Assembly (NCBI RefSeq): GCF_005221325.1
Contig: NZ_CP039889.1
Span: forward strand, 1,279,501-1,343,500
Length of the DNA: 64,000 nt
DNA from: Agrobacterium tumefaciens
Lineage (GTDB): Bacteria > Pseudomonadota > Alphaproteobacteria > Rhizobiales > Rhizobiaceae
Direction: 5' to 3'
A program made the position numbers and the translations under genes. Position 1 is the first letter of the stretch, and every line of letters starts with the position of its first letter. Below the pieces are notes generated by a model that saw only the letters and a program-made list of their open reading frames with translations, made no database searches and had not been told where the DNA came from. Positions 18,201-27,502 of this stretch are shown here, piece by piece.

Positions 18201-20465
18201 ATCTTCCGTCCCCAGTTCGGCAATATGCATGGAACTGAAATTGAGGATCTGCGCACTCGTCAGGGCTTCAACCTGGGCGGTGCTGAATGTCGCCACTTGC
18301 TGCTTGCTCAGCCCTGAAATGCCTGCGGCGCTCAGGCCGGAAATCTGTGCCGTCGAAAGAGCCGCTACGGCCTCGGTGCTGAGCGCCCCAATTTGTGCCG
18401 CATTCAACATTGCCATCTGCCTGCTCGACAGCCTGGAAATCTGCTCGGTGCTGAGCGCTGCGATCTGGCCGGTTGAAAGTCCTGTCATGCTTGCCGTGTT
18501 TATGGCCGCAATCTGGGCCACGGAAAGCGATGCGATGTTGCCGGCGCCCATTGCCGTTATCTGTCCCGAGCTGAAAGCCGCGATCTGGGCTGTGGTCAAG
18601 GCTGAGAATTGATCGGCGCGCAGGATTGCAATCTGCTCCGGGGTCAGGCCCTTGATACCCACCGCACTCAACACGGCGGTCTGGCTGGTGGACAAGGCAG
18701 CCACATCGCTACCCAGGGCGGCGACCTGCGTCGAACTCAATGCCTTGATCTGCGTGGCGGACAAAAGGCTGACCTGGCTGCCGCTCAAGGCTTCGACCTG
18801 ATCGGACGTCAGGCCGGCAATCGCGCTGGCGCCGAAGGCGGCGATCTGGGCGGCGGTCAGTGCTGCAATCACATCCGTGCTCAAGCCCGACATGGCCTTG
18901 CCGGTAATCGCGGCAAGATCGGCGCTCGAGAAGGTCGCGAGATCCTCCACGCTCAGGGCCGCGAGTTGCGTTGAACTCAGCGATTTCACCTGTGTCGGGG
19001 AGAGGGCCGCGACCTGACTGGTGCTCAGGGCTTCGATCTGGTCGTCCGTCAAGGCCGCGATCGCGCCGGTCGTCAGGGCAGCGATCTGAGCGGTGGTCAG
19101 CGCGGCGATTGCGCCCGTGCTCAGGCCCGACATTGCCTTGCCGGCAATCGCCGCGATATCGGCGGTTGAGAATGCCGCTATGTCATCCGGGCTCAGGGCT
19201 GCAATTTGAGCCGAGTTCAGCAGCTTCACCTGTGCGGCGGAGAAGGCCTCGACCTGTTGTGTACTAAAGGCTTCCATCTGATCGGCTGTCAGGCTTGCGA
19301 TCACGGCGGTGCTCAGGGCGGCAATGTGCGTGGCCGACAGGGCCTCGACCTGACCGGCGCTCAGGGCTTGGAACTGTACTGAACTGAGGGCGTTCAGCTG
19401 GGCCGTCGTCAGCGCGGCGATCTGATCCAGCGTCAGAGTGCCGATCGCCTCCGTGTTCAGGCGGGACATGGCTGTGCCGGCGATCGCGGCAATATCGGCG
19501 GTGGAGAATGTCGCGATATCCTCCGCGCTGAGGACCGCGAGTTGCGACGCATTCAGCGATCGTACCTGTAACGGTGACAGGGCTTCGACCTGGCTCGTGC
19601 TCAAGGCCGCGACATGGGTCGTTTTGAGTGCGGCAATCTGCGCCGTCGTCAAGGCGGCGATCTGATCGGTGCTCAACGCCTCGATCTGCTCGGTCGTCAG
19701 GCCGGCAATCGCGCTTGCATTCAGCGCGGCTATGCGATCCGCCGTCAGTTCCGCGATTGCCTGGGTGCTCAGGCCCGCTATGGCCTTGCCGGTAATGGCG
19801 GCGATGTCGGCTGCGGAGAAGGTGGCGATATCGTCTGCGCCGAGGGCAACGAGCTGAAGCGAGCTCAGCACCCTCACCTGTGTCGGGGTCAGGGCTTCAG
19901 CCTGCTGCGGGCTCAGGATCGCGATCTGTTCGGTCGTCAGGCTTGCGATCGCGCTGATGTTCAGCGCCGCAATCTGATCCGGGGTAAGTCCTGCGATCAC
20001 CTCCGTGCCCAGGCCCGGTATGGCTTTGGCCGTGATCGCCGCCATGTCAGCGGTCGAGAAGGTTGCTATATCCTCGGCGCTCAGCGCCGCAAGTTGCGCT
20101 GAGCTGAGAACACGCACCTGGGAGGAGGTCAGGGCCTCCGCCTGATCCGTCGTCAGGGCATGAAACTGGGTGGTCGTCAGCGCGGAAACCTGGCTCGCGC
20201 TCAGACTTTTGATGGCGTATTGATCGAGAATGTTGAGCTGATCCAGCGTCAAACCAACGATGGCGACCTGTGAAATGGCGCTCAGCTGCTGAGAGTTGAG
20301 GATTTTGACATCCTCCACATCCAATGCCGCGATCTGATCCGATGAGAGCGCCTTGATCTGCGTTGTGGAGAGCGAGGCAACGTCTTCGGTTGTCCAGGCG
20401 GCGACCGCCTCCGTCGAGAGATATCGGATCTGATTGACATTCAGGGAAGCAATGATCGACGTCAT
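15273..20465 (-). CDS. Giant octapeptide-repeat protein, Ser/Thr-rich
   Basis: A 1730-residue protein of unknown function. After about 7 residues, the chain to about residue 1670 divides into 208 tandem units with consensus L-[S/T]-[S/T]-x-[Q/D/A]-[I/V]-x-[A/G]. All units are 8 residues long except one of 7 (LGSDVAA). Leu (or Phe/Ile) and Ile/Val recur at fixed places, Ser/Thr occurs in almost every unit, and Cys is absent. A subset of units (DDIATFS, DIAAIS, AISGLS types) recurs about 14 times, giving a higher-order repeat of roughly 10-18 units. There is no N-terminal signal peptide. The last 60 residues are Ser/Thr/Gln-rich and end SAILSYLDV, compatible with a C-terminal type I secretion signal. 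The neighbours glf and a GT41 enzyme suggest glycosylation. A solenoid surface protein is inferred. Confidence 0.85.
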   Translation of the reverse strand: MTSIIASLNVNQIRYLSTEAVAAWTTEDVASLSTTQIKALSSDQIAALDVEDVKILNSQQLSAISQVAIVGLTLDQLNILDQYAIKSLSASQVSALTTTQFHALTTDQAEALTSSQVRVLSSAQLAALSAEDIATFSTADMAAITAKAIPGLGTEVIAGLTPDQIAALNISAIASLTTEQIAILSPQQAEALTPTQVRVLSSLQLVALGADDIATFSAADIAAITGKAIAGLSTQAIAELTADRIAALNASAIAGLTTEQIEALSTDQIAALTTAQIAALKTTHVAALSTSQVEALSPLQVRSLNASQLAVLSAEDIATFSTADIAAIAGTAMSRLNTEAIGTLTLDQIAALTTAQLNALSSVQFQALSAGQVEALSATHIAALSTAVIASLTADQMEAFSTQQVEAFSAAQVKLLNSAQIAALSPDDIAAFSTADIAAIAGKAMSGLSTGAIAALTTAQIAALTTGAIAALTDDQIEALSTSQVAALSPTQVKSLSSTQLAALSVEDLATFSSADLAAITGKAMSGLSTDVIAALTAAQIAAFGASAIAGLTSDQVEALSGSQVSLLSATQIKALSSTQVAALGSDVAALSTSQTAVLSAVGIKGLTPEQIAILRADQFSALTTAQIAAFSSGQITAMGAGNIASLSVAQIAAINTASMTGLSTGQIAALSTEQISRLSSRQMAMLNAAQIGALSTEAVAALSTAQISGLSAAGISGLSKQQVATFSTAQVEALTSAQILNFSSMHIAELGTEDLAKFTTKDIAAISSSAIAGLSAEAIASLTTAQIAALNTQSINALSTAQIAALTTAQVEALTTTQVSALTSKQIAALSTDDIARFSTKDIAAISSDAISGLSAETIASLTTAQIAALNVKSIAALSTVQIVALTTAQVEALTTVQVGALSSTQVAVLSTDDIATFSTREIAALSSNAIAGLSKDTIASLATSQIVALSMASISGLSTGQIAALTGDQLNVLTNTQIAALTSKQVAALDVTDITALSTGQIAAFSAAGAAGLTTDQIAALSTDQVGAMTSGQIAALSAKQIAALGTDDIATFSTGDIAALSSNAVAGLSKDTVASLTTAQIAALSSAGISGLGTGQIAALTGEQVNVLTNAQISALTSKQVAALDVTDIASLSAAQIAAIGAAGVAGLTTDQIAALSTSQVEALTSAQIAALNSKQIAALSADDLAIFTTAEMAAIGSGAISGLSASTIASLTTAQIAALGTAAVAGLTADQIAALGTGQVDALTNAQIAALTSKQVTALSVSGIGSLSSVQMAALSTAGVAGLTTDQIAALSTSQVEAMTSVQIAALSSKQIAALSADDLDIFTTAEIASIGSSAVSGLSASTIASLTTAQIAALGTAAVSGLTTDQIAALGTGQLNGLTNAQIGALTSRQVAALSATGIAALTTSQIAALDAKAVAGLGSAQAGALSVEQVEALSTRQIAALTSDALQGLSTDMLETFSPEELAAIGAGAIKGLSTNFIATLSTAEVAALSTAGISGLTSEQVDALGKGGIEALSTSQIAALSSSGLAGLTTEDMETFSTGELAAISSTAIRGLSNTVVAALSSESIAALTTGQVASLSYGQVAAMDAAQIGALSTSQVSALSARQAAALGADDLTTFSAEQIISLSSSAIPGLSTSTLAGLTASQAAAFTPGQIAAMTSAQVTALNSSKPANSSVQEIASFLSTTEAKSSSQDNTGETSGSVGTSTKTQETSDAASAILSYLDV
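15273..20465 (-). repeat. 24-bp periodic coding repeat array
   Basis: At DNA level the gene has a 24-bp period (8 codons), with units diverged mostly at third positions, plus longer near-identical blocks. Examples are the segments around 16360-16480 and 16740-16860 on the plus strand. The diverged short repeats keep the array in frame, but the longer blocks should allow unequal recombination and length variation between strains. The opposite strand also has many open frames here because the repeat lacks stops in several frames; these are not genes. Confidence 0.8.
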
Positions 20466-20703
20466 GTCTGGAAAATCCTAAAGCCCAAGCCTCGACAGAT
20501 GAGTTTCCTGCTCAACCACCCGCGAGAGCATCGGTTACTCAGGTCCATCATTTTTCAGATATTGAGTACGCAATTGGGCTTGCCTGAACCTTAAGTTGCG
20601 TTTTAGTCGATCCTTATTTGTAATATGGTTTTCAGCGCAGCATAGGTTGAGGCACTGGTGCGCTCACAGGCCGAGAGATGCAAAGAAAAATGCGAAATGC
20701 GTT

Positions 20704-21900
<1,197 letters not shown>

Positions 21901-21959
21901 TCAAGATTTGCCGGGCGCCGCATGGCGCTTGTCCTGGCCCATGCTGTTCGATCCCGCGC

Positions 21960-24005
21960 TCAATTGTCCGGTTTCTGCCAGAGGCGGCGGTCATAGGGGA
22001 TCGGCGCATAATCGTGCCATTGCCTCAGCTTTTTCAGGTAGCGCTCGCGGTAGCTTTGTTCGTCCTCGAACTCGATGTTTTCCAGCAGCGCTTCTGCACC
22101 CGCTTCATAATAAATATCGAGATTGCTGAGATCAGGCACAGGGGTCTCGCCGCGCTCGCATTCGCCCTGCATTTGCCAGAAGAGTTCTTCCAGACGTCGC
22201 GCCAGGGCGGGAATATCCCGCAGGACACTCGTCTCGCGCTGCCGGGCGATCGATTCCCTGACCTCCAGAAGGCTTTGGCGGTCTTGTTCGAAACCGATGG
22301 CACGGGCGACATAATCGTCCGGTGAAGAGCAGATCATTTCCGGCACGCCCGCTGCGGTGACGATGCTGCCGCAGAAGCGTGCGGCAAAGGTCTTGCCGGA
22401 CATGGTAAGGACGGGCAGGCCTGACGTTATCGCATCCGATGCCGTGGAGTGCGCGCCGTAGGGGAACGTGTCGAGAAATAGATCGGCAAGGCCGATACGG
22501 GCGATATGCTGCGGGTTCTGGGCCTTCGGTGCGAAGACGAGCCGCTCAGACGCCACGCCGCTCTTTTCCGCAAGGTCTCGCAGGCGTTGATTGACGTCCT
22601 CATCCCCCGTCAGCAGCCACAACAGGCTGCCGGGCGTCTCCGACAGGATTGTCATCCATCGTGCGAAGCAATTTTCGGTGATCTTCTGCATGCCGTTGAA
22701 GCTGGCATAAACGAAGGCATCCTCCGGCAGTCCGACGTCGGCCCGGCTCGGCCGGGCGGCGATGGGCCGCTTGCGGTCCAGCGGCTGGTCGCAGGCGATG
22801 CGCAGCACCTTCTCGGAATAATAGATTTCGTTCTCCGGCGGGATCATGTAGCCGTCAGAGATCAGATATTGATGGAACGGGCTTCCCATCGATCCGGGGT
22901 AACCGCAGAAGCTGACGATGACAGGTGCAGGACGATGGGCGAAGATTTTCGCGCGTGCGTCCTTGGTGTAGCCATTCACGTCGATCAATATATCGATCTC
23001 GTCGGCGATGATGTGTGATGCGGCGGTGGCATCATCCACGCCATGAATATCCCGCCAGCAATGGACTGCGGCCTTGATGCGTGCCTGCGTGCTGTCAGTG
23101 CCGCGGACATTGCCGCAATAATAGGCGAAGACTTCAAGGCTGTCCTTGTCATGCAGTTCCAGAACTTCGCAGAGGGCGAAGCCGACGGCATGATCGCGAA
23201 GATCCGACGAGAGGTAGCCGACGCGCAGACGCTGCCCGGTGCCGGATTTCTGTTTCGCCGACCTGCGCGGAAAACGGCTGAGGTCCGGACGCGCGCCAAT
23301 CAGCGTTTTGCTGAGGCGGTAAGCCTTGGCCAGCTGGAACATCGGGTCGTCGGCGTAACAGCTCAGCGTCAGCGACGACATCGCATCGAGCATCTTGCGC
23401 GCAGGAATGTGGTTCGAAGGAGCGAGGATCGGCCACTTGCACTGGCGCTGTCGCAACGATGCCCAGTGCTGCCCGGCTTCCGGCAATTCCGGCCGCAGTT
23501 CGAATGCCTGCAGCAAAGCGGTTTCGGCCTCTTCGAGCTTGCCGGCGCCTTCGAGAACCCGGCCCATGTTCTGCAGGGTCATATGCCGATGGCCGATCGT
23601 CTCGGCATCGACATTCTTTGTCGCGTCGGCATAGTGCGACCATTGCTCCACCGCGTGGCCGATCAGCCCGGCATCTTCAAGCGCGCGGCCGAGATTGATG
23701 TGGCCGGGAGCAAATTCCGGATTGGCTTTCAGGCAGGCGCGGAACGCCTGTACGGCGCCTGCGCGGTCGCCCAGCTGGTTGAGCATAACGGCATAGTTGA
23801 AATAGGCGAGATGGATCGTCGGGTTATTGTCGTTGAATGCGACCCAGGTCTTGTAAAGCTCCGCAGCCGCCGCCTGCTGGCCGGCGGCATTGAGCGCCTC
23901 TGATACGCTCAGCAGATCCATGAGGCTCAACCGCTGGTTCCGCGCAAGATCAAGGGCGCTGGGAGCGGCGGCGTCGTTTGAAGGAGAGGCGTGGTTGGCG
24001 GTCAT
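21960..24005 (-). CDS. TPR-containing O-GlcNAc transferase-like glycosyltransferase (GT41)
   Basis: A 681-residue protein. Residues about 25-185 are TPR-like helical repeats (for example FAPGHINLGRALEDAG and RHMTLQNMGRVLEGAGKLEE). The rest is a SPINDLY/OGT catalytic region: RVGYLSSDLRDHAVGF with the conserved His at about 272, APVIVSFCGYPGSMG, YASFNGMQKITE with the UDP-contacting Lys at about 441, and FPYGAHSTASDAI near 515-525. GT41 enzymes transfer a sugar from a UDP donor to Ser/Thr (or Asn) of cytoplasmic proteins, with TPRs reading the acceptor. The ATG at 24005 is preferred over an upstream TTG because AGGA sits just before it. The Ser/Thr-rich repeat protein two genes away is the obvious candidate acceptor. 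Confidence 0.87.
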   Translation of the reverse strand: MTANHASPSNDAAAPSALDLARNQRLSLMDLLSVSEALNAAGQQAAAAELYKTWVAFNDNNPTIHLAYFNYAVMLNQLGDRAGAVQAFRACLKANPEFAPGHINLGRALEDAGLIGHAVEQWSHYADATKNVDAETIGHRHMTLQNMGRVLEGAGKLEEAETALLQAFELRPELPEAGQHWASLRQRQCKWPILAPSNHIPARKMLDAMSSLTLSCYADDPMFQLAKAYRLSKTLIGARPDLSRFPRRSAKQKSGTGQRLRVGYLSSDLRDHAVGFALCEVLELHDKDSLEVFAYYCGNVRGTDSTQARIKAAVHCWRDIHGVDDATAASHIIADEIDILIDVNGYTKDARAKIFAHRPAPVIVSFCGYPGSMGSPFHQYLISDGYMIPPENEIYYSEKVLRIACDQPLDRKRPIAARPSRADVGLPEDAFVYASFNGMQKITENCFARWMTILSETPGSLLWLLTGDEDVNQRLRDLAEKSGVASERLVFAPKAQNPQHIARIGLADLFLDTFPYGAHSTASDAITSGLPVLTMSGKTFAARFCGSIVTAAGVPEMICSSPDDYVARAIGFEQDRQSLLEVRESIARQRETSVLRDIPALARRLEELFWQMQGECERGETPVPDLSNLDIYYEAGAEALLENIEFEDEQSYRERYLKKLRQWHDYAPIPYDRRLWQKPDN

Positions 24006-24150
24006 GACATCCTGCGGCAAGGCGACAATGGGTCGAAGATAAAACAGCGTGTTGATGGGCCGTCTTTAGCTATCGCAGATAACTTGCCTGTGGCTGGATG
24101 TGTTTAAAGCCGGATTGCTTGCCCGATCAGCTATTGACCCGGAGAAGTGA

Positions 24151-24307
24151 AATGTCTTTCCAGTTAAACGGCGACTTCTTAGGCATTGGCGCAGTTATGG
24201 TGAGTGACGTCTTAATGGCATCTTCTGCGGGCGACAATTTTTATCCTGTCGTTCGCCGATCAGATCGAATGTTTTATTCGATAAACACTACAGATGCCTT
24301 CTTGTGA
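24151..24307 (+). CDS. Possible small protein of unknown function
   Basis: A 51-residue frame beginning MSFQLNGDFLGIG, preceded by GGAGAAGTGAA at acceptable spacing. Codon use is AT-rich compared with its neighbours. No domain is recognised. It could be a genuine short gene or a fragment of something larger; the surrounding stretch looks decayed, so I keep it at low confidence. Confidence 0.25.
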
Positions 24308-24348
24308 GAAATATTGGTATGAGTACACGATATAGTCGTCGCCGATGA

Positions 24349-24504
24349 CAAGCACACCCATCTCAGTTTCGTGCGGAGAAAGCTATCGTGTATCTCGTCG
24401 ATAAGATTGGCCAATTTGAAGGTTGGGATGGAGATGGATACTTTGCTCTTGCAGATACCGAATTTTCTCGTTCTTTAAGTCTTATACTGCCCTGTAGGCT
24501 TTGA
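24349..24504 (+). pseudogene. Possible gene remnant (GQFEGWDGDG peptide)
   Basis: A frame open from 24349 to the TGA at 24504 has protein-like composition, including VYLVDKIGQFEGWDGDGY and ALADTEF, but no ATG. A GTG at 24388 is the only plausible start. The GWDG-x-G phrase recalls small uncharacterised bacterial proteins that often lie on mobile DNA; this is a resemblance from memory, not a match. Most likely a truncated remnant. Confidence 0.22.
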
Positions 24505-24647
24505 TGACCGCTTCGACCTAGGCGGAGCTCTCAGCCATGATGACGTTATTCTGCAAATGGACGTCGAAGTGCCTTCCCGCTATTGTAGCGAGATCGCTCT
24601 TATAACCGCCGCGCTCCCGCGCTTCGTCACGGTGTAATGTGCGGGCT

Positions 24648-25547
24648 TTAGTCCAGCATCACCATGTGGGCCGTCAGCTGCTCCTCGAAGAACTTCGAGA
24701 AGGTGGCGATGCGGGGCGGCAGGGCTTGATAGGGCGGATAATAGAGCGTCAGCCAGAGTTCCGGTGGGGCCCAGCCCGGCAGAATATGGACAAGCCGCCC
24801 ACTGCGGATATGTTCGGCGATATGAAATCCCGGCAGCATGGCCACACCTGCGCCATCAGCCGCCATATCGGCCAGAACCTCGCCGTTGTTGGCGCTGAAG
24901 GCGCGACCGGCGGTTATGGTGATGCTCGATCCGCCATCCGAGAGGACCCAGTTTTCCCGCCGGCTTTCACCACTATAGGCAAGACAATCGTCAGGGGTGA
25001 GGTCGCCTGGATGTTTCATCTGCGTGAACCGGCTGCCCGGTGCCGCCACCAGGATTCTCGGCACGGCCCTGATCTTGCGCCAGATGGTGAATTTATCTGA
25101 TGGGGCCGACGAAATGCGGATCGCCAGATCGTAATCGTCATCGACAATATTGACCAGGCCGTCCGACAGGGAAATCTCGAAACACATTTTCGGATATAAT
25201 TCCCGGAAACCCGACAGGATCGGCGGCAGCACCGTCTTGCCGAGCCACGTCGGCGCGCTGATCCTCAGCCGCCCCTCATCGGCCTTGTGGGCGTTGCGCA
25301 CATCGCGCCGGGCGTTCTCCAGCGCCTCGACCGCGGGCTGTATCTGCGCGGCAAAGACGGCGCCGTCGGTGGTCAGCGAAACCTGCCGGGTGGTGCGGAC
25401 GAATAATTGCACACCGAGATCACATTCAAGCGCGGCAATGGCGCGCGTGACGCCTGCGGCCGTCATGCTGAGTTCGCGGGCGACCTGCGCAAAATTGCGC
25501 TTCTCGGCCGCCATCAGAAAGATTTTGAGAGCTTTGTGGTCGTTCAT
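24648..25547 (-). CDS. LysR family transcriptional regulator
   Basis: A 299-residue LysR protein. The N-terminal winged HTH covers about residues 1-60 (FAQVARELSMTAAGVTRAIAALE), followed by a linker helix and a periplasmic-binding-like effector domain (LRISAPTWLGKTVLPPIL onwards). It is divergent from the VOC dioxygenase gene, with a conspicuous site in the 115-bp gap. A very similar site lies upstream of doxX, so it probably controls both transcription units of this module. The effector is unknown; quinone-like or aromatic electrophiles are possible given the enzymes. Confidence 0.9.
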   Translation of the reverse strand: MNDHKALKIFLMAAEKRNFAQVARELSMTAAGVTRAIAALECDLGVQLFVRTTRQVSLTTDGAVFAAQIQPAVEALENARRDVRNAHKADEGRLRISAPTWLGKTVLPPILSGFRELYPKMCFEISLSDGLVNIVDDDYDLAIRISSAPSDKFTIWRKIRAVPRILVAAPGSRFTQMKHPGDLTPDDCLAYSGESRRENWVLSDGGSSITITAGRAFSANNGEVLADMAADGAGVAMLPGFHIAEHIRSGRLVHILPGWAPPELWLTLYYPPYQALPPRIATFSKFFEEQLTAHMVMLD

Positions 25548-25564
25548 CGCATTATTTCAAAAAT

Positions 25565-25594
25565 CGCAATTCATTCGAAAGAAATATTGCAATT
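25565..25594. promoter_or_regulatory. Candidate LysR site A
   Basis: A 30-bp element made of CGCAATT, three variable bases, TCGAAA, seven mostly variable bases and TGCAATT. It lies between the divergent LysR and VOC genes. The same three blocks with identical spacing recur at 29867-29896, which is hard to explain by chance and suggests a shared regulator site. Confidence 0.65.
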
Positions 25595-25662
25595 CCGCGA
25601 CATGATCAAGCGGGTTACATCTTTGTCCATCGAAACAAACACAGCGACCACGAAAGGCGCCG

Positions 25663-26598
25663 ATGATGATCAAGGATATCAAGGGCCTGCACCACGTTAC
25701 CTCGATGGCGTCGGATGCGCGGCAGAACAACAGCTTTTTCACCGATACGCTCGGCCTGCGCCGGGTGAAGAAGACCGTCAACTTCGACGAACCCAGCGTC
25801 TATCACCTTTATTACGGTGACGAAACGGGAACGCCCGGCACAGTCATGACCTATTTTCCTTTCGACCACATGATGGCGGGCCGTCCCGGCGTGGGCGAGG
25901 TGGGTGAAACCCAGTTCTCCATCCCGAAGGGTGCCATGGGTTTCTGGAGAGACCGGCTGATTGCAAAGGGCGCCGCCGGCATTCAGGCCGACACGGTCTT
26001 CGGCGCCAATCGCCTGCGTTTCACCGGTCCCGATGGCGATGGTCTGGCGCTGATCGAAACGGCAAATGATGCACGCGCCGCCTGGCAGGCTGAGGGCATT
26101 TCCGAAGAGAATGCCATCCGCGGTTTCTCCGGTGCGCGCTTCAATCTCAATGACACGGCGGCGACCGAGGAGCTTCTCCGCTTCATGGGATATGAGCGGA
26201 CCGATGCCGAGGGCAATGTGACGCGTTATGTCATTCCCGGCGGTAACGGGGCCGATACGATCGATCTTGCGGCCCTGCCAAACACGCCTTTTGCCCGTCA
26301 GGGAGCAGGTTCAGTCCACCATATCGCCTTTGCGGTCGAAAACCGTGAAAAGCAGCTGGAAGTGCGCAAGGCCCTGATGGATACGGGTTACCAGGTGACG
26401 CCGGTCATCGACCGCGATTATTTCTGGGCAATCTATTTCCGGACCCCGGGCGGGATCCTGTTCGAGATCGCAACCAACGAACCCGGCTTCGACCGTGACG
26501 AGGATACGGCGCATCTGGGCGAAGCGCTGAAGCTGCCCAGCCGCTACGAGCCTTTCCGCAATCAGATTGAGGCGAACCTCGCCCCGCTTGCGGCATAG
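25663..26598 (+). CDS. VOC family ring-cleaving dioxygenase-like protein
   Basis: A 311-residue protein with two vicinal-oxygen-chelate modules. GLHHVTSMASD at residues 8-18 supplies the first metal His. The second module begins GAGSVHHIAFAVEN (about 208-221) with another His, and the metal Glu is in GGILFEIATNEPGF. This arrangement matches the MhqO/PcpA-like hydroquinone dioxygenases, which use Fe(II). It is the first gene of the unit divergent from LysR. An ATG one codon later is an equally possible start. Ring cleavage or glyoxalase-type detoxification of electrophiles is the likely role. Confidence 0.82.
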   Translation: MMIKDIKGLHHVTSMASDARQNNSFFTDTLGLRRVKKTVNFDEPSVYHLYYGDETGTPGTVMTYFPFDHMMAGRPGVGEVGETQFSIPKGAMGFWRDRLIAKGAAGIQADTVFGANRLRFTGPDGDGLALIETANDARAAWQAEGISEENAIRGFSGARFNLNDTAATEELLRFMGYERTDAEGNVTRYVIPGGNGADTIDLAALPNTPFARQGAGSVHHIAFAVENREKQLEVRKALMDTGYQVTPVIDRDYFWAIYFRTPGGILFEIATNEPGFDRDEDTAHLGEALKLPSRYEPFRNQIEANLAPLAA

Positions 26599-26739
26599 AG
26601 CGGGTCTTTGATCCGCACCTACTGACCGGAACAGATTTTCACTTTCCAAGACGGCTGCCCCTGCCGGGCAGCCGGTCGGCGAAGCCTTATCAATTTCACC
26701 GCCGTAGACCGGCAATCACCACCAGAACGGAGAACCACC

Positions 26740-27429
26740 ATGTCGAAGCTTGAAGTCCTTACTCCCGCCAACAGCCAGTTGATCTTCATCGACCAGCAGC
26801 CGCAGATGGCTTTCGGTGTGCAGTCGATCGACCGCCAGACCCTGAAGAACAATGTCGTCGGCCTCGCCAAGGCGGCAAAGATCTTCAACATCCCGACGAC
26901 CATCACCACGGTCGAAACGGAAAGCTTCTCCGGCAACACCTTCCCGGAACTGCTCGCGGTCTTCCCGGAAAACGACATTCTCGAACGTACCTCGATGAAT
27001 TCCTGGGATGACCAGAATGTCCGCAACTCCTTGGCGAAAAATGCCGCCGGTGGCTGCAAGAAGATCGTCGTCTCCGGCCTTTGGACGGAAGTGTGCAACA
27101 CCACCTTCGCACTCTCTGCGCTGCATGATGTCGCGGATTACGAGATCTACATGGTGGCGGACGCCTCCGGCGGCACTTCTCTCGACGCGCATAGATATGC
27201 CATGGACCGCATGGTGCAGGCGGGTGTCATTCCCGTTACCTGGCAGCAGGTGCTGCTGGAATGGCAGCGCGACTGGGCACGCAAGGAAACCTATGACGCC
27301 GTGACCTCGCTGGTGAAGGAACATTCCGGCGCCTACGGCATGGGCATCGATTATGCCGTCACCCATGTCCATGGCGGTGCAGAGCGCATCAAGCACGGCA
27401 AGCGCATCGGCCCGAACCCCGCGAAATAA
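26740..27429 (+). CDS. Isochorismatase-family cysteine hydrolase (YcaC-like)
   Basis: A 229-residue hydrolase. IFIDQQPQMAFGV holds the catalytic Asp region, and VVSGLWTEVCNTTFALSAL the nucleophilic Cys. The closest family by eye is YcaC, a stress-associated amidohydrolase of unknown substrate. It sits 141 bp after the VOC gene; that gap contains a GC-rich hairpin (26652-26674) without a T-run. AACGGAGAACCACC precedes the ATG. Co-occurrence with VOC, XapX and YtcJ-like genes suggests a conserved detoxification module. Confidence 0.86.
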   Translation: MSKLEVLTPANSQLIFIDQQPQMAFGVQSIDRQTLKNNVVGLAKAAKIFNIPTTITTVETESFSGNTFPELLAVFPENDILERTSMNSWDDQNVRNSLAKNAAGGCKKIVVSGLWTEVCNTTFALSALHDVADYEIYMVADASGGTSLDAHRYAMDRMVQAGVIPVTWQQVLLEWQRDWARKETYDAVTSLVKEHSGAYGMGIDYAVTHVHGGAERIKHGKRIGPNPAK

Positions 27430-27441
27430 GCTTTCAACCAT

Positions 27442-27478
27442 GCCGCGCCGGCGGGATCAGTATCCCGGCCGGCGCGGC
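27442..27478 (+). terminator. Strong hairpin after the YcaC-like gene
   Basis: GCCGCGCCGGC pairs with GCCGGCGCGGC, and GGGAT with ATCCC across a CAGT loop, giving a 16-bp stem with one bulge. It is followed by only TTTATCC, so it may be a partial terminator or an mRNA-stabilising element between the hydrolase and the XapX gene. Confidence 0.5.
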
Positions 27479-27502
27479 TTTATCCATCCAAAGGAGGTTT
27501 CC

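Larger units (their letters stand above)
24006..24647. other. Low-coding, AT-richer intergenic stretch
   Basis: About 640 bp between the GT41 gene and the LysR gene without a convincing intact gene. It is visibly more AT-rich than its surroundings. It holds two weak reading frames on the plus strand, listed separately. Near 24520-24640 the minus strand has an open stretch broken by in-frame stops, suggesting decayed coding sequence. I see no insertion-sequence ends or tRNA-derived repeats. Degraded horizontally acquired DNA is the simplest reading. Confidence 0.5.

Noticed and set aside
15328..20102. Many open frames on the plus strand opposite the repeat protein
   Set aside because: They mirror the 24-bp repeat, lack ribosome sites and have no independent protein features.
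15273..20465. CRISPR-like direct repeats
   Set aside because: The repeats are contiguous in-frame octapeptide codons with no unique spacers and no cas genes.
26652..26674. GC hairpin between the VOC and YcaC-like genes as a terminator
   Set aside because: The 9-bp stem is perfect but no T-run follows, and the genes are probably co-transcribed.
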